NCBI GenBank assembly: GCA_905221605.1
Contig: CAJNDS010002127.1
Coordinates: forward strand, 507,149-571,148
Length of the DNA: 64,000 nucleotides
Reading direction: 5' to 3'
Source of the DNA: Symbiodinium natans
Taxonomy: Eukaryota; Sar; Dinophyceae; Suessiales; Symbiodiniaceae
The position numbers and the translations under genes were made by a program. The notes under the pieces are model-generated. The model saw only the letters and a list, made by a program, of their open reading frames with translations, searched no databases and had not been told where the DNA came from. Below, in pieces: positions 1 to 8,431 of this stretch; within the stretch, counting starts at the first letter, position 1, and every line of letters begins with the position of its first letter.

Positions 1-573
1 GTTGATTTGGCGCAAACGATAGAGATCGCTTTAAATCTCTTGGTGGATACTAACGACCGTCCGAATACATATTCAATAAGTTACAACGCATCAACTAACA
101 AATATACATTCAGTTCCAATTATGCTACGGTCATCTTTGTTGTTTTAACTGATGGGGAAGTAGCGCCACTAGCTGGTTCATTTAGCGACCCGGTTGATGT
201 AAATAACTTGAGTTCAATTAACCGAGTAATTGGAAACACAACACCCGCCACTGATGCTTATACAAACGTAGCTCCTTATGTGACTAATTTTGTAGACCTA
301 ACACCAGTGAAAAGTATATACATACATTGTAATGAAATCAGCAACTATAATCAACTAACAGTAGCTGGTAATTCAAGCATAGTCAAAAAAGTCCCAGTAA
401 ATGTTCCCTACTTAGGTATTATAAACGATAATGAATTAAGCGCCGAAGATTATATTAATGTATCAGGTAAAATGTTAAGAAGACTTAACTTTCGTATTAC
501 AGATCATCTCAATCAAGTTGTTGATTTAAACGGGGTGGATCTTTCCTTTACACTAACATTTTTTAGGGGTTAA
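1..573 (+). CDS. virion-type structural protein of a Polinton-like virus, 5'-partial
   Basis: The frame is already open at base 1 and contains no ATG until well inside, so the gene begins upstream of the window and only its last ~190 residues are seen. The visible part is rich in Ser, Thr, Asn and Val with alternating hydrophobic residues, as in beta-sandwich capsid or spike proteins, and has no Cys-rich or basic segment apart from a single Cys. Its C-terminus, RRLNFRITDHLNQVVDLNG followed by a short hydrophobic strand ending FFRG, resembles the closing strands I associate with minor virion proteins of Polinton-like viruses. That resemblance is from memory of the family style, not a search. 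It is followed 37 bases later by the next gene on the same strand. It could instead be another extracellular beta protein; the viral reading rests mainly on the integrase and gene layout downstream. Confidence 0.55.
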   Translation, partial: VDLAQTIEIALNLLVDTNDRPNTYSISYNASTNKYTFSSNYATVIFVVLTDGEVAPLAGSFSDPVDVNNLSSINRVIGNTTPATDAYTNVAPYVTNFVDLTPVKSIYIHCNEISNYNQLTVAGNSSIVKKVPVNVPYLGIINDNELSAEDYINVSGKMLRRLNFRITDHLNQVVDLNGVDLSFTLTFFRG

Positions 574-579
574 TAAATA

Positions 580-597
580 TCTAATTAGAAAAATCTA
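580..597 (+). promoter_or_regulatory. TCTA-type promoter motif before the gene at 611
   Basis: Two TCTA tetramers (580-583 and 594-597) sit in an A/T-rich spacer, the second ending 13 nt before the ATG at 611. Late genes of the giant virus CroV and genes of its virophage Mavirus carry a TCTA core in AT-rich flanks, so a similar promoter is inferred here. Confidence 0.4.
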
Positions 598-610
598 GAC
601 TATATTTATA

Positions 611-1186
611 ATGAGTAGTGAAGAGGTTAATGATGTTAAAAATGAAGAAGCAACTGAACCAGTGGCAAATGAAATTGTTGAAACAACCAAAGAAGAACAA
701 CCCATTGAAGAAATCAATGAAGCAACAAACACAGCACCTGTGGAACAAATAAAAGAAGTGGTAAAACCAAAAGCAACGGCGAAAAAACTACCTAGAACTG
801 TTAAAGTGGTTGAGTTGGTTGAATGTGGCTCCTGTCAGAAGAAAATGTTACCCAAAAGTTTAAGAAATACTCACCCTTATTATTGTAAGGGCCAACCAAC
901 CGAAACACTGCCAGTAAATAGACAAAAAGCAAGTTACGGGACAAAGGTAGAACAAAAACTAAGAAAAGAAATAGAGGAAGAGATGAAGAAGAAGTATGAA
1001 GTAATTAATTATCCCGAGCCTGTTGAAACAAAAACAAAATCAAAGCCGAGTGTGCCGATTGTGCCAAGTGTGCCAAAGCAATTAACAGCAACGGAATTAC
1101 TACAGCAGTCATATAATGAAATGAAACGGCTAAGACAACAAGAAAAACAAGAAAAGATGAATAAATTTAGATCAAGTATGTTTTAA
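611..1186 (+). CDS. Glu/Lys-rich protein with one CCHC-like zinc finger
   Basis: This 191-residue protein starts at an ATG 13 nt after a TCTA motif. Residues 1-60 are acidic, with repeated Glu and Thr and no predicted fold. Around residues 71-91 lies VECGSCQKKMLPKSLRNTH followed by PYYC, a Cx2C...HxxxC pattern that could bind one zinc ion. The C-terminal ~100 residues alternate basic and acidic stretches and probably form a helix or coiled coil. A second, similar Cys/His module occurs in the gene at 3397. No enzyme motif is visible. It lies between a virion-type gene and a coiled-coil gene, so a nucleic-acid-binding or scaffold role in a Polinton-like virus is possible, but not shown. Confidence 0.6.
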   Translation: MSSEEVNDVKNEEATEPVANEIVETTKEEQPIEEINEATNTAPVEQIKEVVKPKATAKKLPRTVKVVELVECGSCQKKMLPKSLRNTHPYYCKGQPTETLPVNRQKASYGTKVEQKLRKEIEEEMKKKYEVINYPEPVETKTKSKPSVPIVPSVPKQLTATELLQQSYNEMKRLRQQEKQEKMNKFRSSMF

Positions 1187-1209
1187 GTATTGTTAATAAT
1201 ATTTTTTAA

Positions 1210-1213
1210 TCTA
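1210..1213 (+). promoter_or_regulatory. TCTA-type promoter motif before the gene at 1228
   Basis: TCTA lies in a stretch of A and T only, ending 14 nt before the ATG at 1228. Its position matches the same tetramer before three other genes of this module. Confidence 0.4.
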
Positions 1214-1227
1214 ATATTATTAATAAT

Positions 1228-1593
1228 ATGAGTATGTTTAAAAGCAAACCAGAGTTTAAAAGAATGCCACAGGTTCAGCAATATTACGACATTGATGATA
1301 CATTCGGTGTTGCCAGTAGAAGGAAGCAGATTGAAGACATGAAACTGAGAATTGAAGAAGCGGAGAACCGAGGCAAAAATGTTAGACTTCGTAATGACTG
1401 GTTACAACATCAGAAGAAAGCAATTTATCAGGGTCAGCTTGATGATGTTAATAGACAGCTAGAGCGCCCAATGATGCCAGTAAGAACAAAGGAGGAATTA
1501 CAAAAGAAACAAAAAGAATTAAAAGATATAATGGCGGAAATAATCCAATATTTATTATATGATCAAAACATTGAAATCAGAATTAAGACTTAG
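1228..1593 (+). CDS. small charged helical (coiled-coil) protein
   Basis: This 121-residue protein has an ATG start. It is mostly charged helix: residues ~30-110 alternate Lys/Arg/Glu with Leu/Ile/Met (for example KKQKELKDIMAEIIQYLL), which suggests a coiled coil. I recognise no family. Its last 35 bases overlap the ATG (1559) of the next gene in another frame, a compact arrangement typical of small DNA viruses. A structural or scaffold role in the virus-like module is only an inference from position. Confidence 0.5.
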   Translation: MSMFKSKPEFKRMPQVQQYYDIDDTFGVASRRKQIEDMKLRIEEAENRGKNVRLRNDWLQHQKKAIYQGQLDDVNRQLERPMMPVRTKEELQKKQKELKDIMAEIIQYLLYDQNIEIRIKT

Positions 1594-2560
1594 ACCGACC
1601 TACGATGAACTGATAGGAATGATTGAAGCACAAGGCGACCCAAACAGACCGCCCATTGAACAAGTTATTGACAGAAGGGCTACCTTTTTTTGAAACAACC
1701 AATTCGGTAGTCAATTTGATAATGTTGATTTTCTAGGCTTGAAGAAACAAGAAGAAGACAAAGTTAAGGAAGACTTAAGACAAGCTGAACTCAGAAAAAC
1801 GGCAATGGCTACGGGTTCATCAATGGGAGTGTTGAGTTATGATGGTAGAACGCCGGTAGGTGCTTATAACGCGGATGGCTTTGAAACACCAGACAGTGAT
1901 GAATATCAGATGTCACTAGAACAAATCAACAGAGTAAGAGCAGAATTAGACACTGGATTACAAAGACAACAAGAGGCACAACAGGCATCATCATCAACAG
2001 TGAGAAGTGATTTAGATGAAGCACATAGTCAATCTTTACCCGCAGGTGTTCCCATTCCTTCTATTGCTAATCCAAGTGGGGGTGATACTCAAGATATGCA
2101 ACCATCAGACGAAGAGCTTATTCCAGCAGAAGATACGGTTAGACCTTATCAAAAAAGCGTTCTGTATTTTAACAACGACATTGAAGCAATGAAGAAAAAT
2201 CAATCGTTAGACTACACTGATTTACTCTTCCAGCTTTATGTGAGAGGTAGATTGACGGATGACATTAGCAGACGAGTTGAAGATTTACCTGATGAAATTT
2301 CCAAGAAAATGTATTTATTAACAGTGGTTGAAGAATTAATAGGCGACGGAACGAGCGATAATAACTGGCAGATTGGTATCGAAAGCAACCTGTTATCATC
2401 AAGGGTTAGAGAATGGCGACAAATGCAGAGAGGCGGTGGAAAAGGCATTTTACGAAAGTTCTTAGAAAGCGCCGGTAGTGCTGTTTTAGACGCAGGTAAG
2501 GAAGTCGCAAAGGATGCGTTAATCGCAGGTGCTCAAAGTGCCGTTATGAGTTTGTTATAA
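1559..2560 (+). pseudogene. PLV virion-associated protein gene interrupted by an in-frame TGA
   Basis: An ATG at 1559, inside the end of the previous gene, opens a frame that reads LRLRPTYDEL early on and reaches a TGA at 1691-1693 after a run of seven T. The same frame stays open from there to 2560. The N-terminal module LRLRPTYDEL matches LRLKPTYEEM at the start of the next gene (2578), and both continue to a Q-x-(D)-V-D-F segment, so the TGA falls inside a conserved stretch. The downstream part (274 codons; no ATG is needed if read through) is acidic and Ser/Gln-rich, then helical, and ends with GGGKGILRKFLESAGSAVLD and a Gly/Ala-rich amphipathic tail. The TGA may be a nonsense mutation, a base-calling error or a recoded codon. 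The function is unknown; virion association is inferred from the neighbourhood. Confidence 0.55.
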
Positions 2561-2562
2561 TA

Positions 2563-2566
2563 TCTA
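2563..2566 (+). promoter_or_regulatory. TCTA-type promoter motif before the gene at 2578
   Basis: TCTA ends 11 nt before the ATG at 2578 in an 18-bp A/T-rich spacer between two genes. Confidence 0.4.
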
Positions 2567-2577
2567 AAACTAAATAT

Positions 2578-3327
2578 ATGCTAAGGTTAAAACCAACTTA
2601 TGAAGAAATGTTAAGGGAGGCAAGAACAAGACGATTAAGAATATTACCAGAAAGGGAAAGAAGAACACAACAAGGAATGTTATTAGATGAGGTGGATTTT
2701 GATGATTTTGATCTGGGTAAATATGATAAAAAGATCATAGTGACTAATGAGAACCCCCAGAAAGGAACACAAACTGATTTATTTAGTGACCATTCTTCAT
2801 ACTCATCTACATCGGAAAGTTTGAAGACAGCAATTGAACCAGACAAAGAAGAACAACAGGTTGAGAGTGAGCACTCAATGCAAACAAGTAAATCAAGTAG
2901 TAAATCAAGCGAAAAATCAGAAGAACAAGAACAAGAACAAGAACAACAAAAATCATTGATGAGAAGATTGTTTGATAGTTTGTTTGAAGAGGTGGAAGTA
3001 GAAATGCCAATATCAAGCCAAACAAGTAATGATAGCGGAGCAAGGGGAAGCAATGAACCAATGCCTACTAAAAATGATGAAACGCCTTTACCTTCTTCAT
3101 CAAGTTCTTCTATTTCACATCATCCTAGTGATCCTTACGATAATCTACCTATAGCTAGTAGTAATGCTAGTTCTCGTTCTTCAACCATACATTATGGTAG
3201 TTCTCGCCCTGCTTCAACGATACATTACGGTAGTGTAAGAAGTTCTCCCATTTCGGTTAGAAGTTCTCATATATCAGTTAAGAGTTCCCCTATTGTTATT
3301 AGTTCTGCGTCCAGTAGTAGATCATAG
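2578..3327 (+). CDS. Ser-rich protein with N-terminal LRLKPTYEE module
   Basis: This 249-residue protein starts at an ATG with a TCTA motif 11 nt upstream. Residues 1-45 carry the LRLKPTYEEM module shared with the interrupted gene before it, which suggests a duplicated pair. The centre is acidic and Gln/Glu-rich with a short EQEQEQEQ run. The C-terminal third is Ser-rich with near-repeats of (T/S)IHYGSSR and (I/S)SVRSS, a low-complexity tail. It ends 17 bases before a strong inverted repeat. There is no catalytic motif. Paired genes with such a start are consistent with virion proteins of Polinton-like viruses, but that is inference. Confidence 0.55.
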   Translation: MLRLKPTYEEMLREARTRRLRILPERERRTQQGMLLDEVDFDDFDLGKYDKKIIVTNENPQKGTQTDLFSDHSSYSSTSESLKTAIEPDKEEQQVESEHSMQTSKSSSKSSEKSEEQEQEQEQQKSLMRRLFDSLFEEVEVEMPISSQTSNDSGARGSNEPMPTKNDETPLPSSSSSSISHHPSDPYDNLPIASSNASSRSSTIHYGSSRPASTIHYGSVRSSPISVRSSHISVKSSPIVISSASSSRS

Positions 3328-3343
3328 CTTGAAAACGAATGAG

Positions 3344-3380
3344 ATATTTCTTTAATAGCTAACGCAATTTAAAGAAATAT
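3344..3380. terminator. 12-bp-stem inverted repeat between two genes
   Basis: ATATTTCTTTAA (3344-3355) and TTAAAGAAATAT (3369-3380) are perfect complements around a 13-nt loop. They lie in the 69-bp gap after the gene ending at 3327. Placement suggests a transcript-end hairpin, and an operator is the alternative. Confidence 0.45.
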
Positions 3381-3396
3381 TCATATTATAAAATAA

Positions 3397-3771
3397 ATGG
3401 CTACTAACTACTTTGTTGGCAATGATGGAATTAAAACCACAATAAACGACGATTTGTTTGATCTGCTTTGGAACTCGTTTGAGAGTGATGATGTTTCTAC
3501 AACTGATAGTGATAGTTCAGAGATTATCAAGAAACATAAAAAGAAAGTCTATAATGATAGGTTGAATGAAAAGAACAAAAATGAAGGTTATTTTAATGAT
3601 TATTTTAAGAAAAATAATAAATGTTTTGAGTGTGAAAGGTGCGGTAAAACCATAAGTAGCACTAGCAATAAAGCTAAGCATCAGAACAGTGAAAGGTGTA
3701 AAAGAGTTTATGAAGATAGGAAACAAAAGGAGATAGAGGATAAAATCATTATGAAGGTTTTACATGGTTAA
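3397..3771 (+). CDS. small zinc-finger protein of the virus-like module
   Basis: This 124-residue protein has an ATG start after the hairpin and has no TCTA box. The first 40 residues are acidic and Ser/Asp-rich, then Lys/Asn-rich. Residues ~83-107 carry CFECERCGKTI with KAKHQNSERC, a C2HC arrangement close to C2H2 fingers. The C-terminus is a charged helix. A DNA-binding or regulatory role is plausible from the finger. I cannot assign a family. Confidence 0.55.
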   Translation: MATNYFVGNDGIKTTINDDLFDLLWNSFESDDVSTTDSDSSEIIKKHKKKVYNDRLNEKNKNEGYFNDYFKKNNKCFECERCGKTISSTSNKAKHQNSERCKRVYEDRKQKEIEDKIIMKVLHG

Positions 3772-3784
3772 TAACAATTAATTA

Positions 3785-3788
3785 TCTA
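3785..3788 (+). promoter_or_regulatory. TCTA-type promoter motif before the integrase
   Basis: TCTA sits in an A/T-only spacer and ends 13 nt before the ATG at 3802. This supports 3802, not an internal codon, as the original integrase start. Confidence 0.4.
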
Positions 3789-3801
3789 ATTATTATTAAT
3801 T

Positions 3802-4735
3802 ATGAGTGCTAATGAGATATTGGAGAAAAATATATTATGATCTTGAGCGCGGTTACGGATCTGTTAGAAGTTTATATGAGGAAGCTAACAAGGATGGGGC
3901 GGGTGTCACTTTGCAATATGTTAAGGATTGGGTGAAGAAGCAAAGCATCAATCAGAGAAGAAACTACAAGAATTATAATAGCTATTCCCCGCCTTATGCT
4001 AGGGCTGTTTTTAGCGTTGATATTATGGATATGGTAAGCTTGATGAAAGACACTGACACCTTCAAGGAGGAGTATAAAAGATACGCTTTGCTATGCATTG
4101 ACAATTTTAGCAAGAAGATGCATATAGTGCCTATGGAGAACAGAGACGGTGAGACGGTGTATGATGCCTTTATGGAGTGCTTCAAAGTTATGGGTTATCC
4201 TAACAGTATATATTCAGACGATGACGGGGCATTTAATTATAAAAAGTTTCAGGATTTTTTGAAAGGGGAAGGTATTGAGCATATCGTAACTTTGACCCAC
4301 GCAAATGTAGCAGAGAGGGCCATTAGGACGATTAAGAAGATGATCACCGATAGGGCTTTGGTGACTAAAGGGGCTTGGACGATCTTATTGAAACCCGCGT
4401 TGGACAAGTATAATAAAACAATGAAACATTCAACGACTGGGACGACGCCAAATGAAGCGCACAAGGACGACAACCACCTTACAGTAAAATCTAACTCTGT
4501 ATTGAAGGAGAAATATTTGAGAAAGTATCCTAAGGTAGAGGTCGGGGACAAAGTTAAAATATTTGTAAAGGGAAAGGGCAACTATACAAGTCGTAAAGAA
4601 AGTAGGAACCAGTGGAGCGAGAGAACTTATGAGGTTAAGGAAGTAGGGAGAGACGGACAACTAAACAAACACTATATATTAGATGGATTGAGTAAAAAAT
4701 ATAACAGACACGAAATTTTATTAGTTGATGAGTAA
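3802..4735 (+). CDS. retroviral-type (rve) integrase, Polinton/PLV-like, frameshifted near its start
   Basis: The protein would join viral DNA ends into host DNA. The DDE triad is visible in the long frame: D in VFSVDIMDM, D in IYSDDDGAF and E in NVAERAIRTIK. A C-terminal SH3/chromo-like stretch (VEVGDKVKIF ... KKYNRHEILLV) follows. An ATG at 3802, 13 nt after a TCTA box, opens a frame that stops at 3838-3840 after an A5 run (3826-3830). Shortening that run by one A would join it to the long frame, whose own first ATG is at 3812. The most likely reading is therefore a one-base homopolymer insertion in the gene or the assembly. This integrase class links the 1-6 kb block to Polinton-like viruses, Mavericks or virophages. 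It is followed with no gap by the gene at 4736. Confidence 0.8.
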
Positions 4736-5122
4736 ATGCACTTAAAGAAAAAACAATATAATATATTGAGTGAGAAAATGAAGAAAGAGCCGATGTGTAG
4801 ATTTATTGAGTGTGAAATTTGTAGCATATACGGACAGGGTTTGTATTGGCGCCCATATTTTCATAGACACTTGAAAAGCAACGAGCATAAATTCAATTCT
4901 GAATTCAAAGAGTTAAATGACCAATTTAATAAGGAGAAAAACCAAACAAAGAAGGGTAAGCTTTTTAAACAGATGGAAGCACTATATATAAAATACCCTA
5001 AGAAAATAAGAAAGTCAAGAAATGTTAATATTATGTTAGAGATGAGTGAAGAAGAAAGGAACGAATATTTGTTTAAAACCAATAACAAATACAAAAATAA
5101 TGATTTAAATGAAATGGACTAA
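4736..5122 (+). CDS. small C2H2-type zinc-finger protein
   Basis: The ATG directly follows the integrase stop codon, which suggests co-transcription. Residues ~17-46 contain CRFIECEICSIYGQGLYW and then HRHLKSNEH, a C2H2 arrangement (Cx2C...HxxxxxxH). The rest of the 128 residues is Lys/Glu/Asn-rich helix. It is probably nucleic-acid binding, and no family is recognised. Confidence 0.55.
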   Translation: MHLKKKQYNILSEKMKKEPMCRFIECEICSIYGQGLYWRPYFHRHLKSNEHKFNSEFKELNDQFNKEKNQTKKGKLFKQMEALYIKYPKKIRKSRNVNIMLEMSEEERNEYLFKTNNKYKNNDLNEMD

Positions 5123-5168
5123 AAATATACTTAAAGACATAACGCCCTAGTATATTGAGAGAGAGAAT

Positions 5169-5762
5169 ATGAGCTTGTTTAACTTTGATAAGAACTGTTA
5201 TGTGTGTAAATGTCATAGGAATAGAAAGGCAGTAGTCTTAAATTTGGTTTTTGATGCTAGAACTGTTAATAACATTGTATCTTATCTGAGTTGTCATAAA
5301 TGTTCTGATATGATGGAGTGTGAGTTAGAATATGAAAATGAAGAATATAAAGAATATAGTAGGGAGGCAAAGTTATTCCATTTTATATACAATCATCTAG
5401 ACACCAAATACAACAAACTAAAAACATTGAAAGATAAGAAAACCTATATGAAAGAATTGATTAGAAAGTCGGAAAGCTGTAAAAAAGGGATGCTTGTAAA
5501 GTTTGTTAATGACACGTACTATCTGAAAGGGTTTGATGAGTATAAACAATGGTTTTCGGAAGCATGTCCTGCTAATGGGTATTCTATTTTTGATGAAACT
5601 GACCTAGAAGATGAGTTTTTTTATTATAGAAATGATAGAATGCCTTTCTATGATGTTTTAAAACATCTTTTCTATCAATACATAAAACATCATGCCAGAG
5701 GATACAAAAACTACTTTGATTATATTGAAGTTATACAGTGGGTTCAACGCATTTTTAGATGA
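5169..5762 (+). CDS. unknown protein with N-terminal Cys pairs
   Basis: This 197-residue protein has an ATG preceded by a purine-rich GAGAGAGAGAAT. The N-terminus has CYVCKC near residue 9 and CHKC near residue 41, a possible four-Cys zinc site. The remainder is Lys/Tyr/Phe-rich and compositionally like the genes to its left. No motif for an enzyme was found. It is the last convincing gene of the AT-rich module. Confidence 0.5.
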   Translation: MSLFNFDKNCYVCKCHRNRKAVVLNLVFDARTVNNIVSYLSCHKCSDMMECELEYENEEYKEYSREAKLFHFIYNHLDTKYNKLKTLKDKKTYMKELIRKSESCKKGMLVKFVNDTYYLKGFDEYKQWFSEACPANGYSIFDETDLEDEFFYYRNDRMPFYDVLKHLFYQYIKHHARGYKNYFDYIEVIQWVQRIFR

Positions 5763-5795
5763 AGCAACCATAATATTATTAATGAATATAATATA

Positions 5796-6029
5796 ATGGC
5801 TGAACCACCCACTAAGCCCCAGAAAGACCCAAATTTTCATCCAATGGCTAACCCGAAGCTCTACAATCATGGCTTTATGTTAGGCTTTTCTATGAACCGC
5901 CTAACTAAAGCCCAGCTAAGCTTAGAGACAAACCAAGACAAAACGAAGCTAGGGGACAAGTCAAAAAGTGTTGGGGAAGTAAGAGGGGGGAAAGTGAAAA
6001 CGAGAGAGGAGCGACAAATACTTAAATGA
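5796..6029 (+). CDS. short ORF at the edge of the virus-like block, doubtful
   Basis: This 77-codon frame has an ATG start in an A/T-rich spacer like the genes before it. The product is Lys/Pro/Gly-rich and matches nothing I know. From about 5940 the sequence becomes purine-rich (GAAG/GAGA runs) and unlike the viral genes, so the frame may run across the element boundary and not be a real gene. Confidence 0.3.
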   Translation: MAEPPTKPQKDPNFHPMANPKLYNHGFMLGFSMNRLTKAQLSLETNQDKTKLGDKSKSVGEVRGGKVKTREERQILK

Positions 6030-7176
6030 GAGTATGGGATCCTGGGGAGTGAGAGAAAAACGAAGGAGTGGCCAAGATTGACGAAGAGAAGCGAGAAAAC
6101 GAATGAGACACGCTTTTAAGAAAACGAAGCAGAGACCCAACGAATGAAACAGACCCCAGAGGAGGAAAATAAGAAACGAAGAAGGCGACAAGGGCAGAGA
6201 ACAAGTAGGATACAGTGATGAAAAACAACAAATGAAGCAGACACGACAACATACAACGACCAAGCCCCAAAATCCCCCTTTTAACAATTTTTCCCCCCCC
6301 CCCCCCCGGACCCCCCGATCGGTGTATCGGTGTATCGGTGTCTTTACGTTTTTCTGCCCCCCTCTGCGGTCGCACTGGAACATTCGCTCACCTTCATGGG
6401 TGTATTGAGTGCTTCCTCAGGCACAAAAACGATTGACCAAAAAGGCTGAACGAAAGACTCGGTGATCAGTGGTAGGGTACTCGGGTTGTTGGAATTAGGT
6501 CAGCCTTGTTGTCGGACAATGGGGCTATGAGCTATCGAGTTTTGGAAGCTTCCTGGCATCCTACCTGGCGCTTCCTTGTCGTTCCGTTTTTCTTTGCCAC
6601 CGTGTTTTCTGAATCCGCTAGCTTTAAACCCTAAGCGCTAAACCTAGTAACCCTAATGACCCTAAATCCCCCCCCCCGGAAAAAAAACAAAAAAAACAAA
6701 AACAGAAAAACGGAACTACAACAACAAGGGTCCAGTCCTGATCCCTGGTCTTCGACTCACGGCTTGGGATTCTCCAAGGTTAAGGTTCATAGGGTTTAGG
6801 GTTTATAGGCTTCAAGGTTTAGGGTTTATAGGCTTCCGGGCTTCGGGCTTAGGATCCTGCATGAACAGCCAGGGTTTTCGTCGCAGAGCACTCGGCCTTG
6901 GCATAAACCCTAAACTCCGAATTCTAACCCCAAACCCTGAACCCGAAAGACCCTAAACGTTAAACCCTTCAACCTTTTGCCGTCGCGCGGCGTCGTAGGG
7001 GATCGACCAACATGCCATCCTGAGAGTTTAGGGTTTGGGGCTTAAGGGTTAAAACTTAGGGTTAAGGGTTTAGGGTTTTAAGGGTTAAAAACTTAGGGTC
7101 TAGGCTTCAAGGGTTAACTTAACAAGGTGTGAAATCTTCCTCGTGCTGGGCTGTCGATGGTTGCACTCGGGTTTTC
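6030..7176. other. element/host transition with degenerate telomeric repeats, no gene
   Basis: 6030-6280 is purine-rich. A C-run lies at about 6292-6307, followed by ATCGGTGT repeated three times. From 6620 to 7120 there are many scattered, degenerate CCCTAAA and TTTAGGG units in both directions (for example GGTTTAGGGTTTATAGGCTTC repeats at 6790-6840, with internal spacing). I see no supported coding region. Confidence 0.5.
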
Positions 7177-8431
7177 TTAATAGCTTAACTCCCCTTCTTT
7201 GGGAAGAGCAGGTGAGACGACAATGGCTATTTCGGGGAAGCGCTCGAGCTTTTTTCTACGCCTCGCGGCGTGAAAGCTACAATCACTATTCGCAGTGACA
7301 ATCTCGCCACGTGGCACGCCAAGCTCTTGGGTCAAGGATTGCAGGTGAAGGTAAGATGGTCCTGTCAAGCTCGAGGCAAGATCTGTCGGGGCAAGGGGCC
7401 TCACCTTGTGGATCCTGTACCCATACTTCACCCCAATGCACGGAGTTAAGTGTACAACCCCGGCATCTGTCCGGGGTGCTGCCTTCAGTTTCAGGCAGTG
7501 CCCCAGCACGCCAAGCCGACACTGAGTTGGTTAGGGAGCGGCCATAGGGGGAACGGCTATCTGTGCCGTTGGTAGAGGAGGCTCTCCCTGGTTTGCCGCC
7601 GGTGCGTGTGTGCGTGTGGTTGGACTGACTAAGTAGTATGCCCGTTCTCCGTGCTTGCGCCCCCAGCTTAGTGTACTCCTGCAAGGGATCGCAGGAGGAA
7701 GAGCTGTTGGGTCTGAGAAGCGAGCTGTCTTGCCAAGTGACCAAATCCAACCCAGGCTGGCTTGAGGGTACTCTCTCTTGCTGGTTTGGGGGGGCGGGCT
7801 CCTGGAAACAAAGGGTGGTGCAATGAAGCTCGGATTGAGGGGCCCGGCCCGGCTTGTTGAACTGTTGCTGGAGCCCTAATGACGTCAACAGAGATGGCGA
7901 CAGGGACCAAGCTGTAAGGCAGAGAGCACCCGTGCCGTCCACCACCACCACCTAAGTATATATACAACCAGGTTCTTACTCTCAGGCAGGCTGATTGATT
8001 ATTCGGGTTTCTGTGCGCCGGCGTCTGCAGGTCCTGAAACAGGCTCACGGCGGAGAACCTGTTACGAGGCATCGTCTGACGGACAAACCTGGGACGTAAC
8101 CCTGCTATACCATGACCATGGCAAAGCGCACCTGCGATAAAAACTGTGGTGTGCTTTGAGTGGGGCCACACGGGCAGGCTCACTGGACAGAACGTAAGCA
8201 GGTGCCCAAGGTCCTGGGCGCTGACACGCCTTGGCACATTTTTGAGCATATGCTTCAGAAACGCTGATAATGCTGCCGAAAGCAGCGACGAGCGCTCAAG
8301 CGTTGCGCCCTATTCAGCAGGTGGGATGATTGTTGCTAATCCGTTGGCAACCTGCAAGGAACTTTAATGTACTCTGCGTTTACGTTCTCACCAGCAAAGT
8401 GCTCACTCATCCTGGCATGGCAACGTTGACC
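7177..8431. other. host-like intergenic DNA, no supported gene
   Basis: Frames of up to ~220 codons exist on the minus strand, but their translations are Ser/Pro/Arg-rich with no motif, hydrophobic core or homologue that I recognise. I therefore leave them out. Confidence 0.4.

Noticed and set aside
7286..8249. Minus-strand frames of 221 and 193 codons
   Set aside because: They overlap each other, and the translations show no motif or composition typical of a folded protein.
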